From Candidatus Latescibacterota bacterium (GTDB lineage Bacteria > Latescibacterota > UBA2968 > UBA8231): a DNA stretch of 39,299 bases. The position numbers and the translations under genes are program-made. Every line of letters starts with the position of its first letter. The first letter of the stretch is position 1. The notes below the pieces were generated by a model. It saw only the letters and a program-made list of their open reading frames with translations, did no database searches and was not told where the DNA came from. Positions 6,565 to 14,954 of this stretch are shown in pieces. The DNA lies in contig JAJEFJ010000023.1 of the NCBI GenBank assembly GCA_022820485.1, positions 1 through 39,299 on the forward strand, written 5' to 3'.

Positions 6565-8721
6565 TCATCTTGTGGGGTCTGCCGACATGTCTTTCAGCAT
6601 CTCCAGAATGTCCGTCTCGATAGCTTGGATATCGGCTTCGATCTCTCCGAGCGGGCGCGGCGGCTTATACCGATAGAAATAGCGGTTAAAGTTGATCTCG
6701 TAGCCGACTAAGCCAACCTTCCCGTCCCGGTGATCGCGCTTCGACGTGTCGATCCAAGCATCGGGAACATGCGGTTTGACCTCGCGCTCGAAGAAGGCGC
6801 GGACGCTGTCCGGCACTCCATCGCCGTCCACGGGGTCTTCTCCTTCGGCAAGCGGCACACGCTCGGTATCACGTAGCTCCGGGTCGGGTTCAGGAACACC
6901 GTCCTTGTCGCGACAAATTTCGGCCGTCTCATCGCGCTCGGCGAGGGCGTCGAGAATTGCTTTTTTCATCGGTGTCGACAGTTTGAGTTCAGCCTTCCGG
7001 GTTGCTTTCGCAAGTTTCTTGAGGAACGCTTCCCGATCCTTGTAAAGGGTGTCGGGCATCATCTTGAGCATGGTCCGAATAGCTTGCTGCAGAGCTCGCC
7101 CCTCGGCCTCTTCCTTGGCACCGGCCTCTCCCCGCTTCTTCGATTTAGCCAGATTCTGAAAGCCTGTCTGTTCGCTGAGGCGCTCGATCCGTTCCGCGCT
7201 CGCTTGGAAATTGAGCCGCAGCGGTCGTTCAACGGTGATCTTGCGATACCCAAACTGCGCCGTCGAGAAGACGCGGCTGACAATGCGCTCTTCGTCCTCG
7301 CCATCATCTGAAAGCTCGCGCGTCTGGCCGTCTTGGCAATCGGCGAGGAGTTCCAGCACATCGGCTGCCTTTTCCGATGGTATCACGCGCCGCTTGTCGC
7401 CGAGACTCCGGGGCATCGGGACCCAAAACGCAGAGGCGTCGATGAGCTGCACCTTGCCCTTGCGCGCCGGTGCCTTGCGGTTGGTCAGCAGCCACACGTA
7501 GGTGGCGATGCCGGTGTTGTAGAAAAGCTGTTCGGGCAGCGCAATCAGCGCCTCCAGCAGGTCGTTTTCCAAGATATAGCGGCGAATCTCGCTCTCGCCG
7601 CTGCCTGCATCACCGGTAAACAGCGGTGAGCCGTTCATAATAATCGCAATGCGGGCACCACCTTGGTCGGGTGCTTTCGCATGGGCGAGCATGTGCAGCA
7701 GGAACAGGGTCTGACCGTCGCTGATGCGCGGCAATCCAGGGCCGAAGCGGCCAGCCGTGCCCCGTTCGTGTTCTGCTTCGACCGTGGCTTTGTCGCGCTT
7801 CCAGTCCTTGCCGTAGGGCGGATTGGCGATTAGGTAATCGAAGGTTTGGCCGGTATGGCGGTCGTTGGATAGCGTGCTGCCGAAGGCGATCTTGTCCGCG
7901 TCGCGGCCCGATGGGTCTTTTATGAAGATGTCGGATTTCGAGACCGCCCAAGTCTCCGGGTTCACTTCTTGGCCGAAAAGGTGAATCTCCGCCTGTGGGT
8001 TGATCGCGGGCCGGGACGGATCGCCGTTTCCGTGCGTTTCACCCGCAATGTGCTCCTTGGCGATCATCAGCATACCGCCGGAGCCACAGCAAGGGTCGTA
8101 CACACTGCGCACGACGCCGGGGGCCGCGATGCGCTCTTCGTCACCGGCGAGCATGAGATCGACCATCAGATGGACGACGTCGCGGGGCGTGAAGTGTTCG
8201 CCGGGGTTTTCGTCTAGGGCTTCGTTGAAGCGGCGGATCAACTCCTCAAAGATCGTCCCCATGGTCGGGTTGTCGATCAAGTCTGGGTGCAAATCAACGG
8301 TCCCGAACCGCTCTACAACCTGGAATAGTAGCCCCGCTTCATCGAGCTTGCTGAGCGTGTTGTCGAAGTCGAACCGCTCCAGCACCTCGCGCATGTTGCT
8401 GCTGAAGCCGGCGATGTAGTTTCTGAGGTTGGCGGCGAGGTTTGGCGCATCGGCGAGTAGCTTGTCAAAGTCATAGCGCGAAGTGTTGTAAAAAGCGAAG
8501 CCCGAAACCCTGCAAAGCTGCGAGTCTAGGTCCTCTAACCCACGCTGGCGTAGATCCGCCTGTCGTTGCAACACCTTGTCTTTGGTCGGCGCTAGCACGC
8601 AGTCGAGACGGCGCAGCACGGTTAGCGGCAGAATGACATCTTGGTACTTGCCGCGCTTAAAGCTGTCGCGGATCAGGTCCGCGACGCCCCACAAGAAACT
8701 GACGATCTCACTATGGTTCAT
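6565..8721 (-). CDS. hsdM: Type I restriction-modification DNA methyltransferase subunit
   Basis: The 718-residue protein has an N-terminal HsdM helical domain (residues 1-170), the GEHFTPRDVV lead-in (174-183), AdoMet motif I DPCCGSGG (209-216) and catalytic motif IV NPPY (300-303). It methylates adenine N6 when partnered with the specificity subunit HsdS. A C-terminal extension (about 480-718) contains a charged segment (KKRGEAGAKEEAEG) and ends in a helix (EADIQAIETDILEMLKDM). ATG 8721 follows an AGGAG site 17 bp after the fic stop, so the two are probably co-transcribed. No hsdS is present, and hsdR survives only as a scrap at 4982-5276. The methylase is therefore orphaned in this window unless partners lie elsewhere. 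Confidence 0.92.
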   Translation of the reverse strand: MNHSEIVSFLWGVADLIRDSFKRGKYQDVILPLTVLRRLDCVLAPTKDKVLQRQADLRQRGLEDLDSQLCRVSGFAFYNTSRYDFDKLLADAPNLAANLRNYIAGFSSNMREVLERFDFDNTLSKLDEAGLLFQVVERFGTVDLHPDLIDNPTMGTIFEELIRRFNEALDENPGEHFTPRDVVHLMVDLMLAGDEERIAAPGVVRSVYDPCCGSGGMLMIAKEHIAGETHGNGDPSRPAINPQAEIHLFGQEVNPETWAVSKSDIFIKDPSGRDADKIAFGSTLSNDRHTGQTFDYLIANPPYGKDWKRDKATVEAEHERGTAGRFGPGLPRISDGQTLFLLHMLAHAKAPDQGGARIAIIMNGSPLFTGDAGSGESEIRRYILENDLLEALIALPEQLFYNTGIATYVWLLTNRKAPARKGKVQLIDASAFWVPMPRSLGDKRRVIPSEKAADVLELLADCQDGQTRELSDDGEDEERIVSRVFSTAQFGYRKITVERPLRLNFQASAERIERLSEQTGFQNLAKSKKRGEAGAKEEAEGRALQQAIRTMLKMMPDTLYKDREAFLKKLAKATRKAELKLSTPMKKAILDALAERDETAEICRDKDGVPEPDPELRDTERVPLAEGEDPVDGDGVPDSVRAFFEREVKPHVPDAWIDTSKRDHRDGKVGLVGYEINFNRYFYRYKPPRPLGEIEADIQAIETDILEMLKDMSADPTR

Positions 8722-8738
8722 TGAGTCTCCTAGGCGAA

Positions 8739-9899
8739 CTATGGTAATTCGGTCCCTTCTCCGAGAATAGCAAGATATTGATCATAGCCGAAAAGTCGGT
8801 TCCGCTTCTTGCCCGTCAGTTCGCGCACCACTCCGATCCGTTCGAGTATCTGGATCCCGGCAGTAACGGCGGGGAATGATAGTTCCGTGCGCTTGGCGAG
8901 TTCTTGGAGCGACGCAATCGGGTGCTCCTGCAAAGCTTGGTGGACGCGTAGCGCCGACCCTGCCGCGCGCCCCGTCTGTTGTATCTTTGCTTGGTCCTCC
9001 TGAAACAGAGCGAGCAACCGCTGTGCAGTCGAGACGGCCCCCTCCGCGGTCTGTGTCACACCGTCGAGAAAGAACGCAAGCCACGCTTCCCAGTCGCCGT
9101 TTTTCCGCACATCATTGAGGAGTTCGTAATAGCTTTCTCTGTGTTGTTTGAAGTAGAGGCTCAAATACAGCAGCGGCTCGCGCAGCACTCCGTCATGACA
9201 TAATAGGAACGTGATCAGCAGGCGGCCGACCCGTCCATTGCCGTCGAGGAAGGGATGGATGGTCTCGAATTGGACATGGGCGAGTCCCGCTCGCAGGAGT
9301 GCAGGCAATCCGCAAGCCTCTGTATGGAGAAATCGCTCCAAATCCGACATGCACTCTGCAACGGCGTGGGCTGGCGCGGGCACAAAGCGCGCCGTTCCAG
9401 GCCGACTGCCGCCGATCCAGTTTTGTGAGCGCCGGAATTCACCTGGGGTTTTGTCGCTGCCACGGCCCCGTGCGAGCAACTCGGCATGGATCTCGCGGAT
9501 GAGGCGATTGCAGAGTGGGAACCCCTCGCGTATCCGGCGCAATCCATGTTCCAGTGCCGCCACATAATTCGAGACCTCGACGACATCGTCGAGCGGGGTA
9601 CCTGGCACCTCCTCTAGTTCGAACAACAGAAGATCCGACAGCGAGGACTGGGTACCCTCGATCTGGGAGGACAGCACGGCCTCCTTGCGGACATAGGTGT
9701 AGAGGAAAAGGTGAGCGTCGGGCAGTAACACGGAGAGACTGTCCAACCGGCCCAGCGCCAGCAATGCTTCCTCCAGTGGTCTTTGCAGAGCTACCAGATC
9801 CAGCGCAGGCGTGGGCGGAAGCGGTGCAGGCACGAAAGCTCGCACCGTCTCATCGCCAACGATTGTGGTTTCGTATTGGCCGGTTTCACCGCGTCTCAT
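8739..9899 (-). CDS. Fic-family AMP-transferase with winged-helix C-terminus
   Basis: The 386-residue protein has a Fic N-terminal domain with the inhibitory-helix motif S77-x3-E81-G82 (SSQIEGTQ). The canonical catalytic motif HPFLDGNGRVGR is at 215-226, and a C-terminal winged helix lies at about 310-380 (SLQELAKRTELSFPAVTAG). Fic enzymes move AMP or similar groups from nucleotides onto protein hydroxyls. The N-terminal glutamate marks the self-inhibited class, in which activity is restrained in cis. It is first in a likely fic-hsdM-abiEi operon. Fic genes often ride in restriction-modification loci, but their role there is unclear. The AT-rich upstream DNA holds a palindrome at 9942-9972. 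Confidence 0.9.
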   Translation of the reverse strand: MRRGETGQYETTIVGDETVRAFVPAPLPPTPALDLVALQRPLEEALLALGRLDSLSVLLPDAHLFLYTYVRKEAVLSSQIEGTQSSLSDLLLFELEEVPGTPLDDVVEVSNYVAALEHGLRRIREGFPLCNRLIREIHAELLARGRGSDKTPGEFRRSQNWIGGSRPGTARFVPAPAHAVAECMSDLERFLHTEACGLPALLRAGLAHVQFETIHPFLDGNGRVGRLLITFLLCHDGVLREPLLYLSLYFKQHRESYYELLNDVRKNGDWEAWLAFFLDGVTQTAEGAVSTAQRLLALFQEDQAKIQQTGRAAGSALRVHQALQEHPIASLQELAKRTELSFPAVTAGIQILERIGVVRELTGKKRNRLFGYDQYLAILGEGTELP

Positions 9900-9941
9900 G
9901 GAGAGATTTCCTTATTAAGCATAATGTAATAAGCCGTATCG

Positions 9942-9972
9942 TTATTAGTATTTAGCGCTAAAGTATTAATAA
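9942..9972. promoter_or_regulatory. AT-rich palindromic region upstream of fic, possible operator
   Basis: A perfect 12-bp palindrome TTTAGCGCTAAA (9951-9962) sits inside longer imperfect arms TTATTAGTA and TATTAATAA. It lies 43 bp or more upstream of the fic start in unusually AT-rich DNA. It could bind the Fic C-terminal winged helix or another regulator; there is no direct evidence. Confidence 0.35.
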
Positions 9973-10039
9973 GGGCTGTCGAATGCAAGAAATGAGCGTC
10001 AGTAATGGTGCAGGCTATCTATGTTCCCTTAGCTGGGGC

Positions 10040-11053
10040 TCAAACGCCACCAGCGTCGGTGAGCAGACCGATGACAGTCGCGAGCCGATCCTTGTCTTTG
10101 ATCTTGGAGCGCAACGCAGTTGACAGCGGCGTTGCGCCCTTGTCGTCTTTGGCGTTCACCTCGGCCCCACGATCGAGCAGCAAGGCGACGATTTGGTCGA
10201 ATCCCGCTTTGGCGGCGCAGTGCAATGCCGTCTGGCCCTTGTGGTTCCTGACATTGACGTCGGCCCCGGCGTCGAGCAGGGCGCGCACGCGCTGGACATT
10301 GCCGCCGCGGTCGCCGCGCGACTGGAAGACAAGGGGCGGCCAGCCGCCCTCGGCGTGGTCCACATCTACGGCGATGCCGTGGGCGGTCAACAATTCGATG
10401 ATCTCGGTGTTGACGATGCCGGAACGAGGGGCCTCGGCGTGGGTCGGATCGGCCCCGGCGTCGAGCAAAGCTCTGAGGATGTCGGCGCGGTCCCGCCACA
10501 CGGCAAAGCGAATTAGACCGCCGCTGTACGGTCGAGGGTCGGCCCCTCGCGCCAACAGCATCGAGAGGATGGCGAGGTGCCCGGCGCTGACGGCGTAGTG
10601 CAAAACCGTCATGCGCTGGCTGGAGTCGTGCTGGGCTTTCTCGGCTGTTGCCAGCTCGGGTTCTCGGTCGAGGTAGTTGGCGACTGCATCGCTCTCGCCG
10701 AGGAAGGCAGCAGTGTAGATGTCGGTCGTGGCACCGCGTGTTAGGAGGTGGTCGGCGACTGCGTGGTGGCGCTTGTAGCGCGCGGCGCAGTAGGGGGAGA
10801 TTTCGACGAGCAGCGGCGTGAAGTGACAGCCGCAGGCGTGGATGTCAGCGCCTTGATCGAGCAGGTAATCGACCATGGCGAGCCGTCCCCGGTACGCAGC
10901 TTCCCACAGCATGGTGCGGCCATGCGAACCAATGCGGGTGATCCACGCTGGTTTTTGCGCCAATACGGCTTGGACCGTTGGGAGGTCGCCGCGTCCGGCG
11001 GCAGCGACCGCGATCTTGAGAAAATCACTGATTTTTCCCGGTAGAATGGACAT
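10040..11053 (-). CDS. Ankyrin-repeat protein
   Basis: The 337-residue protein has no signal peptide and consists largely of ankyrin repeats. Clear units include GRTMLWEAAYRGRLAMVDYL, then LDQGADI; MTVLHYAVSAGHLAILSMLL, then ARGADP; and KGQTALHCAAKAGFDQIVAL, then LLDRGAEVNAKDDKGATPL. Some middle repeats are degenerate. Ankyrin repeats mediate protein-protein contact, and bacterial versions are common in host-associated or protein-network roles. It is the last gene of a minus-strand run, 12 bp after the FG-GAP lipoprotein gene. An AGG-type site precedes ATG 11053. Partner unknown. Confidence 0.85.
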   Translation of the reverse strand: MSILPGKISDFLKIAVAAAGRGDLPTVQAVLAQKPAWITRIGSHGRTMLWEAAYRGRLAMVDYLLDQGADIHACGCHFTPLLVEISPYCAARYKRHHAVADHLLTRGATTDIYTAAFLGESDAVANYLDREPELATAEKAQHDSSQRMTVLHYAVSAGHLAILSMLLARGADPRPYSGGLIRFAVWRDRADILRALLDAGADPTHAEAPRSGIVNTEIIELLTAHGIAVDVDHAEGGWPPLVFQSRGDRGGNVQRVRALLDAGADVNVRNHKGQTALHCAAKAGFDQIVALLLDRGAEVNAKDDKGATPLSTALRSKIKDKDRLATVIGLLTDAGGV

Positions 11054-11065
11054 GGTTGCCTGAGC

Positions 11066-12436
11066 TTATGGACTGTAGTAGTTCCAAGTCATCTTACTGC
11101 GGCGGTAGTGGTCTTGTGACCACAGGCGCGGATGGTCAGAACCCGGATTCTCGGACTCGTTGAAGTAGATGTGGAGTTGGTCGCCGTGCAAGACGATTAG
11201 CTCTTCGCGCCAATCGCCAGCCACATCGGCGACGTAGAGCCGGTCGGCTTTTTCCTCAAAGCGGTGGAGGAACTGTCCGCTGAGCGGATCGAAGATGCCA
11301 ATATCGCCGGAGGTATGGCGCTCTTTGGCTGCGGCGAGCTGTTTGCGGTCGCCCGTCCAATCGATCTTGTGGATGACCTCGACGCCTCGTACGGTCCAGC
11401 CCTCGGGCGCTACATCGTCCATCTGGTAATCGGCGATCTTCTCGCCCTGTGCGTCAAAAATGAAAGGCTTCTGATGTTCGTTATAGCGGCTCCGGCACCA
11501 TATCTCTAGGCCCGGCCGCTCTAGGTCGAACTCGCCGACCGCTGCGTTCTGGGGTTCTTGATGGCGGAGGTGCGTTTCCCAGAAGAGTTGTTCGTGGTTG
11601 TAGAGAAAAATGCGATTGCCGCCGCCTTCTTCTAGGGCGACGATTTCCAAGCCCGGTACATCGGGAAGCACGTCGTAGATGAAGATCGAGTCGATGTGAC
11701 CGCGCAGGGGAATTTGTAGTAGAATTTCGCCATCGGCAGAGACGACCGTAGCGCCGATTACCTCGTCTTGTCCGTCTCTGTTCAGATCGGCCAGTCGTGC
11801 GCCGTTGTGAGCGCAGGAGACGAAATCGTCGCGTTGCCACAGGGGGACAAAATGGCCGCGACGGAGATCGTCTATTGCATAGGCTGCTAGGAAGCGACCC
11901 ATGCGGTAGCCTTCGGCATTGGTGGTTTGGAGGAGTAGATCTCGATCGCCTGCGCCACGGAAATTGGCGACGACTAAATGCTCCCAGCGTTGGGTGCCTT
12001 TGGGGATGGGCGGCTTTGCGGTCCACTGCTCGCGTCCTGTGGTGCCATCGACCACGTGGAGCGTGCCATCCTGGGTAAGGAACAGCACTTCGACCTGTTT
12101 ATCGCCATCGATATCTGCGGCCTGAACGCCTGGCCCGTGATGGCCGGGTAGGCCGATGCGCTCTGAGGAGCCGCCTATCCAGAGGTCGGTTTCGAGTGTC
12201 CAGAGTTTGCGGCCATCGTGGGCGTGAGCCGTGAGATGATTGGGAACGGTGACCAAGTAATCCATGCGTCCATCGCCATTTAGATCGACGACAATGAGGC
12301 CGCCGGCAGAATCATCAGGGCCGGGAATGTCCAATTGGATGACGAATGGATTTACGGGATATGTAGGCCAGTGTGGCCGCATGTTTCCGGTGGTGGAACA
12401 ACTGGCTAGAATTAACAGTGTTAGAAGGAGTTGCAA
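11066..12436 (-). CDS. FG-GAP/VCBS-like propeller lipoprotein
   Basis: The 456-residue protein starts at a TTG, 3 bp after the previous stop; I see no better start. The N-terminus LLTLLILASC forms a lipobox with Cys13, predicting a lipid-anchored periplasmic or surface protein, although a positively charged n-region is missing. Repeated calcium-type loops DLNGDGRMD, DIDGDKQVE, DLNRDGQDE and a degenerate DVAGDWREE mark FG-GAP/VCBS beta-propeller blades. Such proteins bind or cleave polysaccharide; some rhamnogalacturonan lyases share this architecture, but no catalytic assignment is safe. It forms a tight cluster with the Asp-box propeller upstream and the ankyrin gene downstream. Confidence 0.7.
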   Translation of the reverse strand: MQLLLTLLILASCSTTGNMRPHWPTYPVNPFVIQLDIPGPDDSAGGLIVVDLNGDGRMDYLVTVPNHLTAHAHDGRKLWTLETDLWIGGSSERIGLPGHHGPGVQAADIDGDKQVEVLFLTQDGTLHVVDGTTGREQWTAKPPIPKGTQRWEHLVVANFRGAGDRDLLLQTTNAEGYRMGRFLAAYAIDDLRRGHFVPLWQRDDFVSCAHNGARLADLNRDGQDEVIGATVVSADGEILLQIPLRGHIDSIFIYDVLPDVPGLEIVALEEGGGNRIFLYNHEQLFWETHLRHQEPQNAAVGEFDLERPGLEIWCRSRYNEHQKPFIFDAQGEKIADYQMDDVAPEGWTVRGVEVIHKIDWTGDRKQLAAAKERHTSGDIGIFDPLSGQFLHRFEEKADRLYVADVAGDWREELIVLHGDQLHIYFNESENPGSDHPRLWSQDHYRRSKMTWNYYSP

Positions 12437-12439
12437 CGC

Positions 12440-13369
12440 TTAGACCCCATTCGAGTGGGCGCAGGCCACGGCGACGATGGCAGCGGGTGCGCGCCAAAAC
12501 TCGGACCAACTCTCGCCTCTATCCTCACTGCGGTAGAGCTGATCCTCGACAGCGGCCCAAGCAATCCCCTCGGCGTCAAAGGCGATGTGGAAGGTGTCGA
12601 TATTGCCCTTGGCCTCGGGGAAGCCAGCAAGCGCTTGGGTCCAAGTGCGGCCCGCGTCGTGCGAAAAGTAGAGCTTGCCCTGCACATCTCTGCCGTGACC
12701 AGGGCCTTTGCTGACGCTGGCCAGCAGGCAGTCGGGGTCGCGTGGGTGGACGGCCACGGCGCGGCCATAGCGGCTTGCCAAGCCCTCCTTCCGATGCTTC
12801 CAAGAACCGCCGTAGTCGTCGCTGACAAAGACTGCGTCTGCGGTGTTGGCGTACAAGCGTCCCTCCATAGGGGCGGTAGCTACCTGATGCACATCGGCAT
12901 GCAAGTCCGGGGTCACCGGCTCCCAAGTAGCGCCTCGGTCGGGCGAGCGCATGATGCTGCCGACGTGGATATCGGCAAAAACCCAGTCGCCGCTGCGTGC
13001 CAAGCTGCGCACGGCCGGTGGCCCGCCCCAAGGCGTGTACCAGCTTTGGCGGCATTCTAAAGCGTCAAAGGATTCTATCCGGCGCGCTGGCTCGTCGCCG
13101 TTGAGACTGTACACGTGGGGCGGCTCGGTGCCCAGCAGCACTTGCAGCGGCTCTTCGGACAGCAGGGCGATGCACTCCACCGGATCGCTGATGCCAGTGG
13201 CCTGCGGTTGCGCTTGGCCATTGGCTAAGACGACTACTTGGCCGTCGGCTAGGCCAATGGCGGAACAACGGACGCCCTCGTCTAGGCAGCGGATGCCATC
13301 AATGGCCAAGCGTTGCGTGGGCGTGCCATTCTCCAAGGTGAAGACTTCGTTGCTGGTGGCTATGAGCAT
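12440..13369 (-). CDS. Sialidase-like Asp-box beta-propeller protein
   Basis: The 309-residue protein has at least four Asp boxes (SxDxGxxW): SPDRGATW, SDDYGGSW, SHDAGRTW and SEDRGESW. These are typical of sialidase/VPS10-type propellers. No signal peptide is visible, so it is probably cytosolic, unless export is unconventional. AGGAGG at 8 bp before ATG 13369 is a strong ribosome site. Catalytic sialidase residues (arginine triad, Tyr/Glu pair) are not evident, so it may be a binding or structural propeller. It is preceded by the conserved promoter/hairpin RNA element at 13394-13498, which probably governs its expression together with the downstream lipoprotein and ankyrin genes. Confidence 0.75.
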   Translation of the reverse strand: MLIATSNEVFTLENGTPTQRLAIDGIRCLDEGVRCSAIGLADGQVVVLANGQAQPQATGISDPVECIALLSEEPLQVLLGTEPPHVYSLNGDEPARRIESFDALECRQSWYTPWGGPPAVRSLARSGDWVFADIHVGSIMRSPDRGATWEPVTPDLHADVHQVATAPMEGRLYANTADAVFVSDDYGGSWKHRKEGLASRYGRAVAVHPRDPDCLLASVSKGPGHGRDVQGKLYFSHDAGRTWTQALAGFPEAKGNIDTFHIAFDAEGIAWAAVEDQLYRSEDRGESWSEFWRAPAAIVAVACAHSNGV

Positions 13370-13393
13370 GATCGTCCTCCTAACGTTGGTTTT

Positions 13394-13469
13394 ACAAAAG
13401 CCAAACCCGCCGACTCATGGCGTGGCGCGCATGGTGCCGGCGGGTTTTTGTGGCAGCCTGTTAGGCCGT
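13394..13469 (-). ncRNA. Conserved 76-nt hairpin RNA or leader, copy 1
   Basis: On the minus strand, a 76-base segment directly after a -10 box folds as AAACCCGCCG ... CGGCGGGTTT (perfect 10-bp stem) followed by GGCTTTTGT, like an intrinsic terminator. It matches copy 2 (14879-14954) at 71 of 76 bases. Similarity stops right after the T-run, 24 bp before the ATG of the Asp-box propeller gene. This suits either a small RNA gene with its own terminator or a 5' leader controlled by premature termination. The hairpin also resembles a terminator on the plus strand, but no plus-strand gene leads into it. Confidence 0.6.
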
Positions 13470-13498
13470 ATGAAAGCGATAGCTTCTAACCCTGTCAA
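13470..13498 (-). promoter_or_regulatory. Sigma-70-like promoter of hairpin RNA copy 1
   Basis: Minus strand: -35 TTGACA (13493-13498), a 17-base spacer and -10 TTTCAT (13470-13475). The boxes are identical in copy 2 while the spacer matches at only about 8 of 17 positions, as expected if the boxes are under selection. Confidence 0.6.
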
Positions 13499-13567
13499 GG
13501 CCGCATTGTGCACTTTTCGACGATTTGGGCCTTGCACAAATGCGGGCCAATGATTTGCCGCACCTTC

Positions 13568-14857
13568 TCAGCGCTTGAAGTCGTACTCCATCAGCTCGGC
13601 AGTACCTTGCCAGACGATCCCATTGTGCCCCAGCCGACGTGCTTCGCTGATGATGCGGTCGATTGCCTCTGGTGGCCAACCCTCTCCGTGGATAATCGGA
13701 TAGGAAGGCATGTCCGCCGGTAGGTACAGTTTTGCTTTTACCAGATCCCGCAAAACCAAGTCGGCCGTGGGGATTCGATAGGCCAGGGTCGCCGGCTCGT
13801 CAGCGCCGTATGCGGCGATGGTCTCTGGCAACCCCATGCCGTCGTACCCCGTAAAGCGATAGACGAGTTGCAGGGCATCCTCTTCCTGCAGGTTGGGAAT
13901 TTCCTCCTGCAGAAAGCGGGCCCACTCGATGAACGTGTTGCAGACAAAGGCCGAGATGTGGGACACCAGCGGGCTGGCAAAATCGGCCATCTCGCCCCAG
14001 CGCCGGTAGTCGTGGCCCGCTGTCAGTGCCATGGAGGCAGGGTAGGTGTCGGTGCCAAATGCCTTGTTGGGGGCTGCCGCGTGCACTGCCGCCCGAAAGC
14101 GCGCCAGATTGCGGACGACAAGGTCGCAGCGGAAGCGGACCCAGTCGAGTACTCCCGAACCTAGGCCGAGCGCGTGGACCACATCGAAGAAACCAATCCC
14201 GAGACGGACTACTTCGCCGAGGCGGGCACCGTCGAGCTGGCGCAGGCTCTCCCGGGCGCGCTGCAAGTCCTTGACCATCGCTTCCATGTCGTAACCGAGC
14301 TCTTGGGCGGCGGCGGTGCAAGAAGAACAGGTGCAGCCAAAAAGCCCTAGGGGAAAACTGCCCATCGGATAGCGGAAGTGGGTGATGTCGAGCGCGTCGA
14401 GATCGTACTGGGTCACCCAGTACACGCACACGGCCTCGATCCAGTCTTGCACATCCTGCCGCGATGGACAGAACATGAGACGACGAATCGTCCAAGCTCC
14501 TCCGTACGTCCACACATTCAGGCCGGCCTCCTTTAGTTGTCCCACAGCCCTTCTGAACGCTTCGTCGTCGCCTTGGGCCGAGACTCCGGGACCGCACAGG
14601 GCCTGGGCCTGCGGGTATTCCCTCGGGTCTATGGGCCGACCATCGAAGTGCCGTATGACGAGCTTGCCCAGTTCCTCTTCTGTCGGCGTGCGTCCTCCAT
14701 AGGGACTGAGGGCGAGCACCTCCTCCGATAGCTGGCCTGTAAAGGAGAGAACCACTGTATTCAGGCCGATCTCATCGCGCAGCCGCTCGACGTAATCGGG
14801 GTATTTGAGGACCTCATCCGTGGTCAGATAAATTCCGGTGAGCCAATTAGTGGTCAT
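13568..14857 (-). CDS. Glycoside-hydrolase-like TIM-barrel protein
   Basis: The 429-residue protein has no signal peptide. Strand/helix periodicity and the segment LDALDITHFRYP (153-164) followed by a cysteine cluster FGCTCSSC (C175, C177, C180) resemble uncharacterised glycosidase-like TIM barrels, which carry LDGIxxDxxRYP and a nearby CxCxxC. Later strands include NKAFGTDTYPA and HNGIVWQGTAELMEY. I cannot assign a GH family or catalytic acids with confidence. An AAGGAAGG site precedes ATG 14857, 21 bp downstream of hairpin RNA copy 2. It heads the minus-strand cluster with the propeller and lipoprotein genes, but a second promoter/hairpin separates it from them. Confidence 0.6.
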   Translation of the reverse strand: MTTNWLTGIYLTTDEVLKYPDYVERLRDEIGLNTVVLSFTGQLSEEVLALSPYGGRTPTEEELGKLVIRHFDGRPIDPREYPQAQALCGPGVSAQGDDEAFRRAVGQLKEAGLNVWTYGGAWTIRRLMFCPSRQDVQDWIEAVCVYWVTQYDLDALDITHFRYPMGSFPLGLFGCTCSSCTAAAQELGYDMEAMVKDLQRARESLRQLDGARLGEVVRLGIGFFDVVHALGLGSGVLDWVRFRCDLVVRNLARFRAAVHAAAPNKAFGTDTYPASMALTAGHDYRRWGEMADFASPLVSHISAFVCNTFIEWARFLQEEIPNLQEEDALQLVYRFTGYDGMGLPETIAAYGADEPATLAYRIPTADLVLRDLVKAKLYLPADMPSYPIIHGEGWPPEAIDRIISEARRLGHNGIVWQGTAELMEYDFKR

Positions 14858-14878
14858 TTGTTTCCTTCCTTTCGAATC

Positions 14879-14954
14879 ACAAAAGCCAAACCCGCCGACT
14901 CATGGCATGGCGCTCATAGTGCCGGAGGGTTTTTGTGGCAGCCTGTTAAGCCGT
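14879..14954 (-). ncRNA. Conserved 76-nt hairpin RNA or leader, copy 2
   Basis: This is the same element as copy 1, in the 5' region of the TIM-barrel gene. The stem has one mismatch (AAACCCTCCG against CGGCGGGTTT), and the terminal GGCTTTTGT is identical. Because it lies between divergent genes (dcd points away), it cannot be the terminator of an upstream minus-strand gene. That favours a leader or small-RNA role. Confidence 0.6.

Noticed and set aside
13394..13445. Hairpin copy 1 as a plain plus-strand terminator
   Set aside because: The stem is followed by T's on the plus strand too, but no plus-strand gene leads into it. The minus-strand promoter conservation explains the element better.
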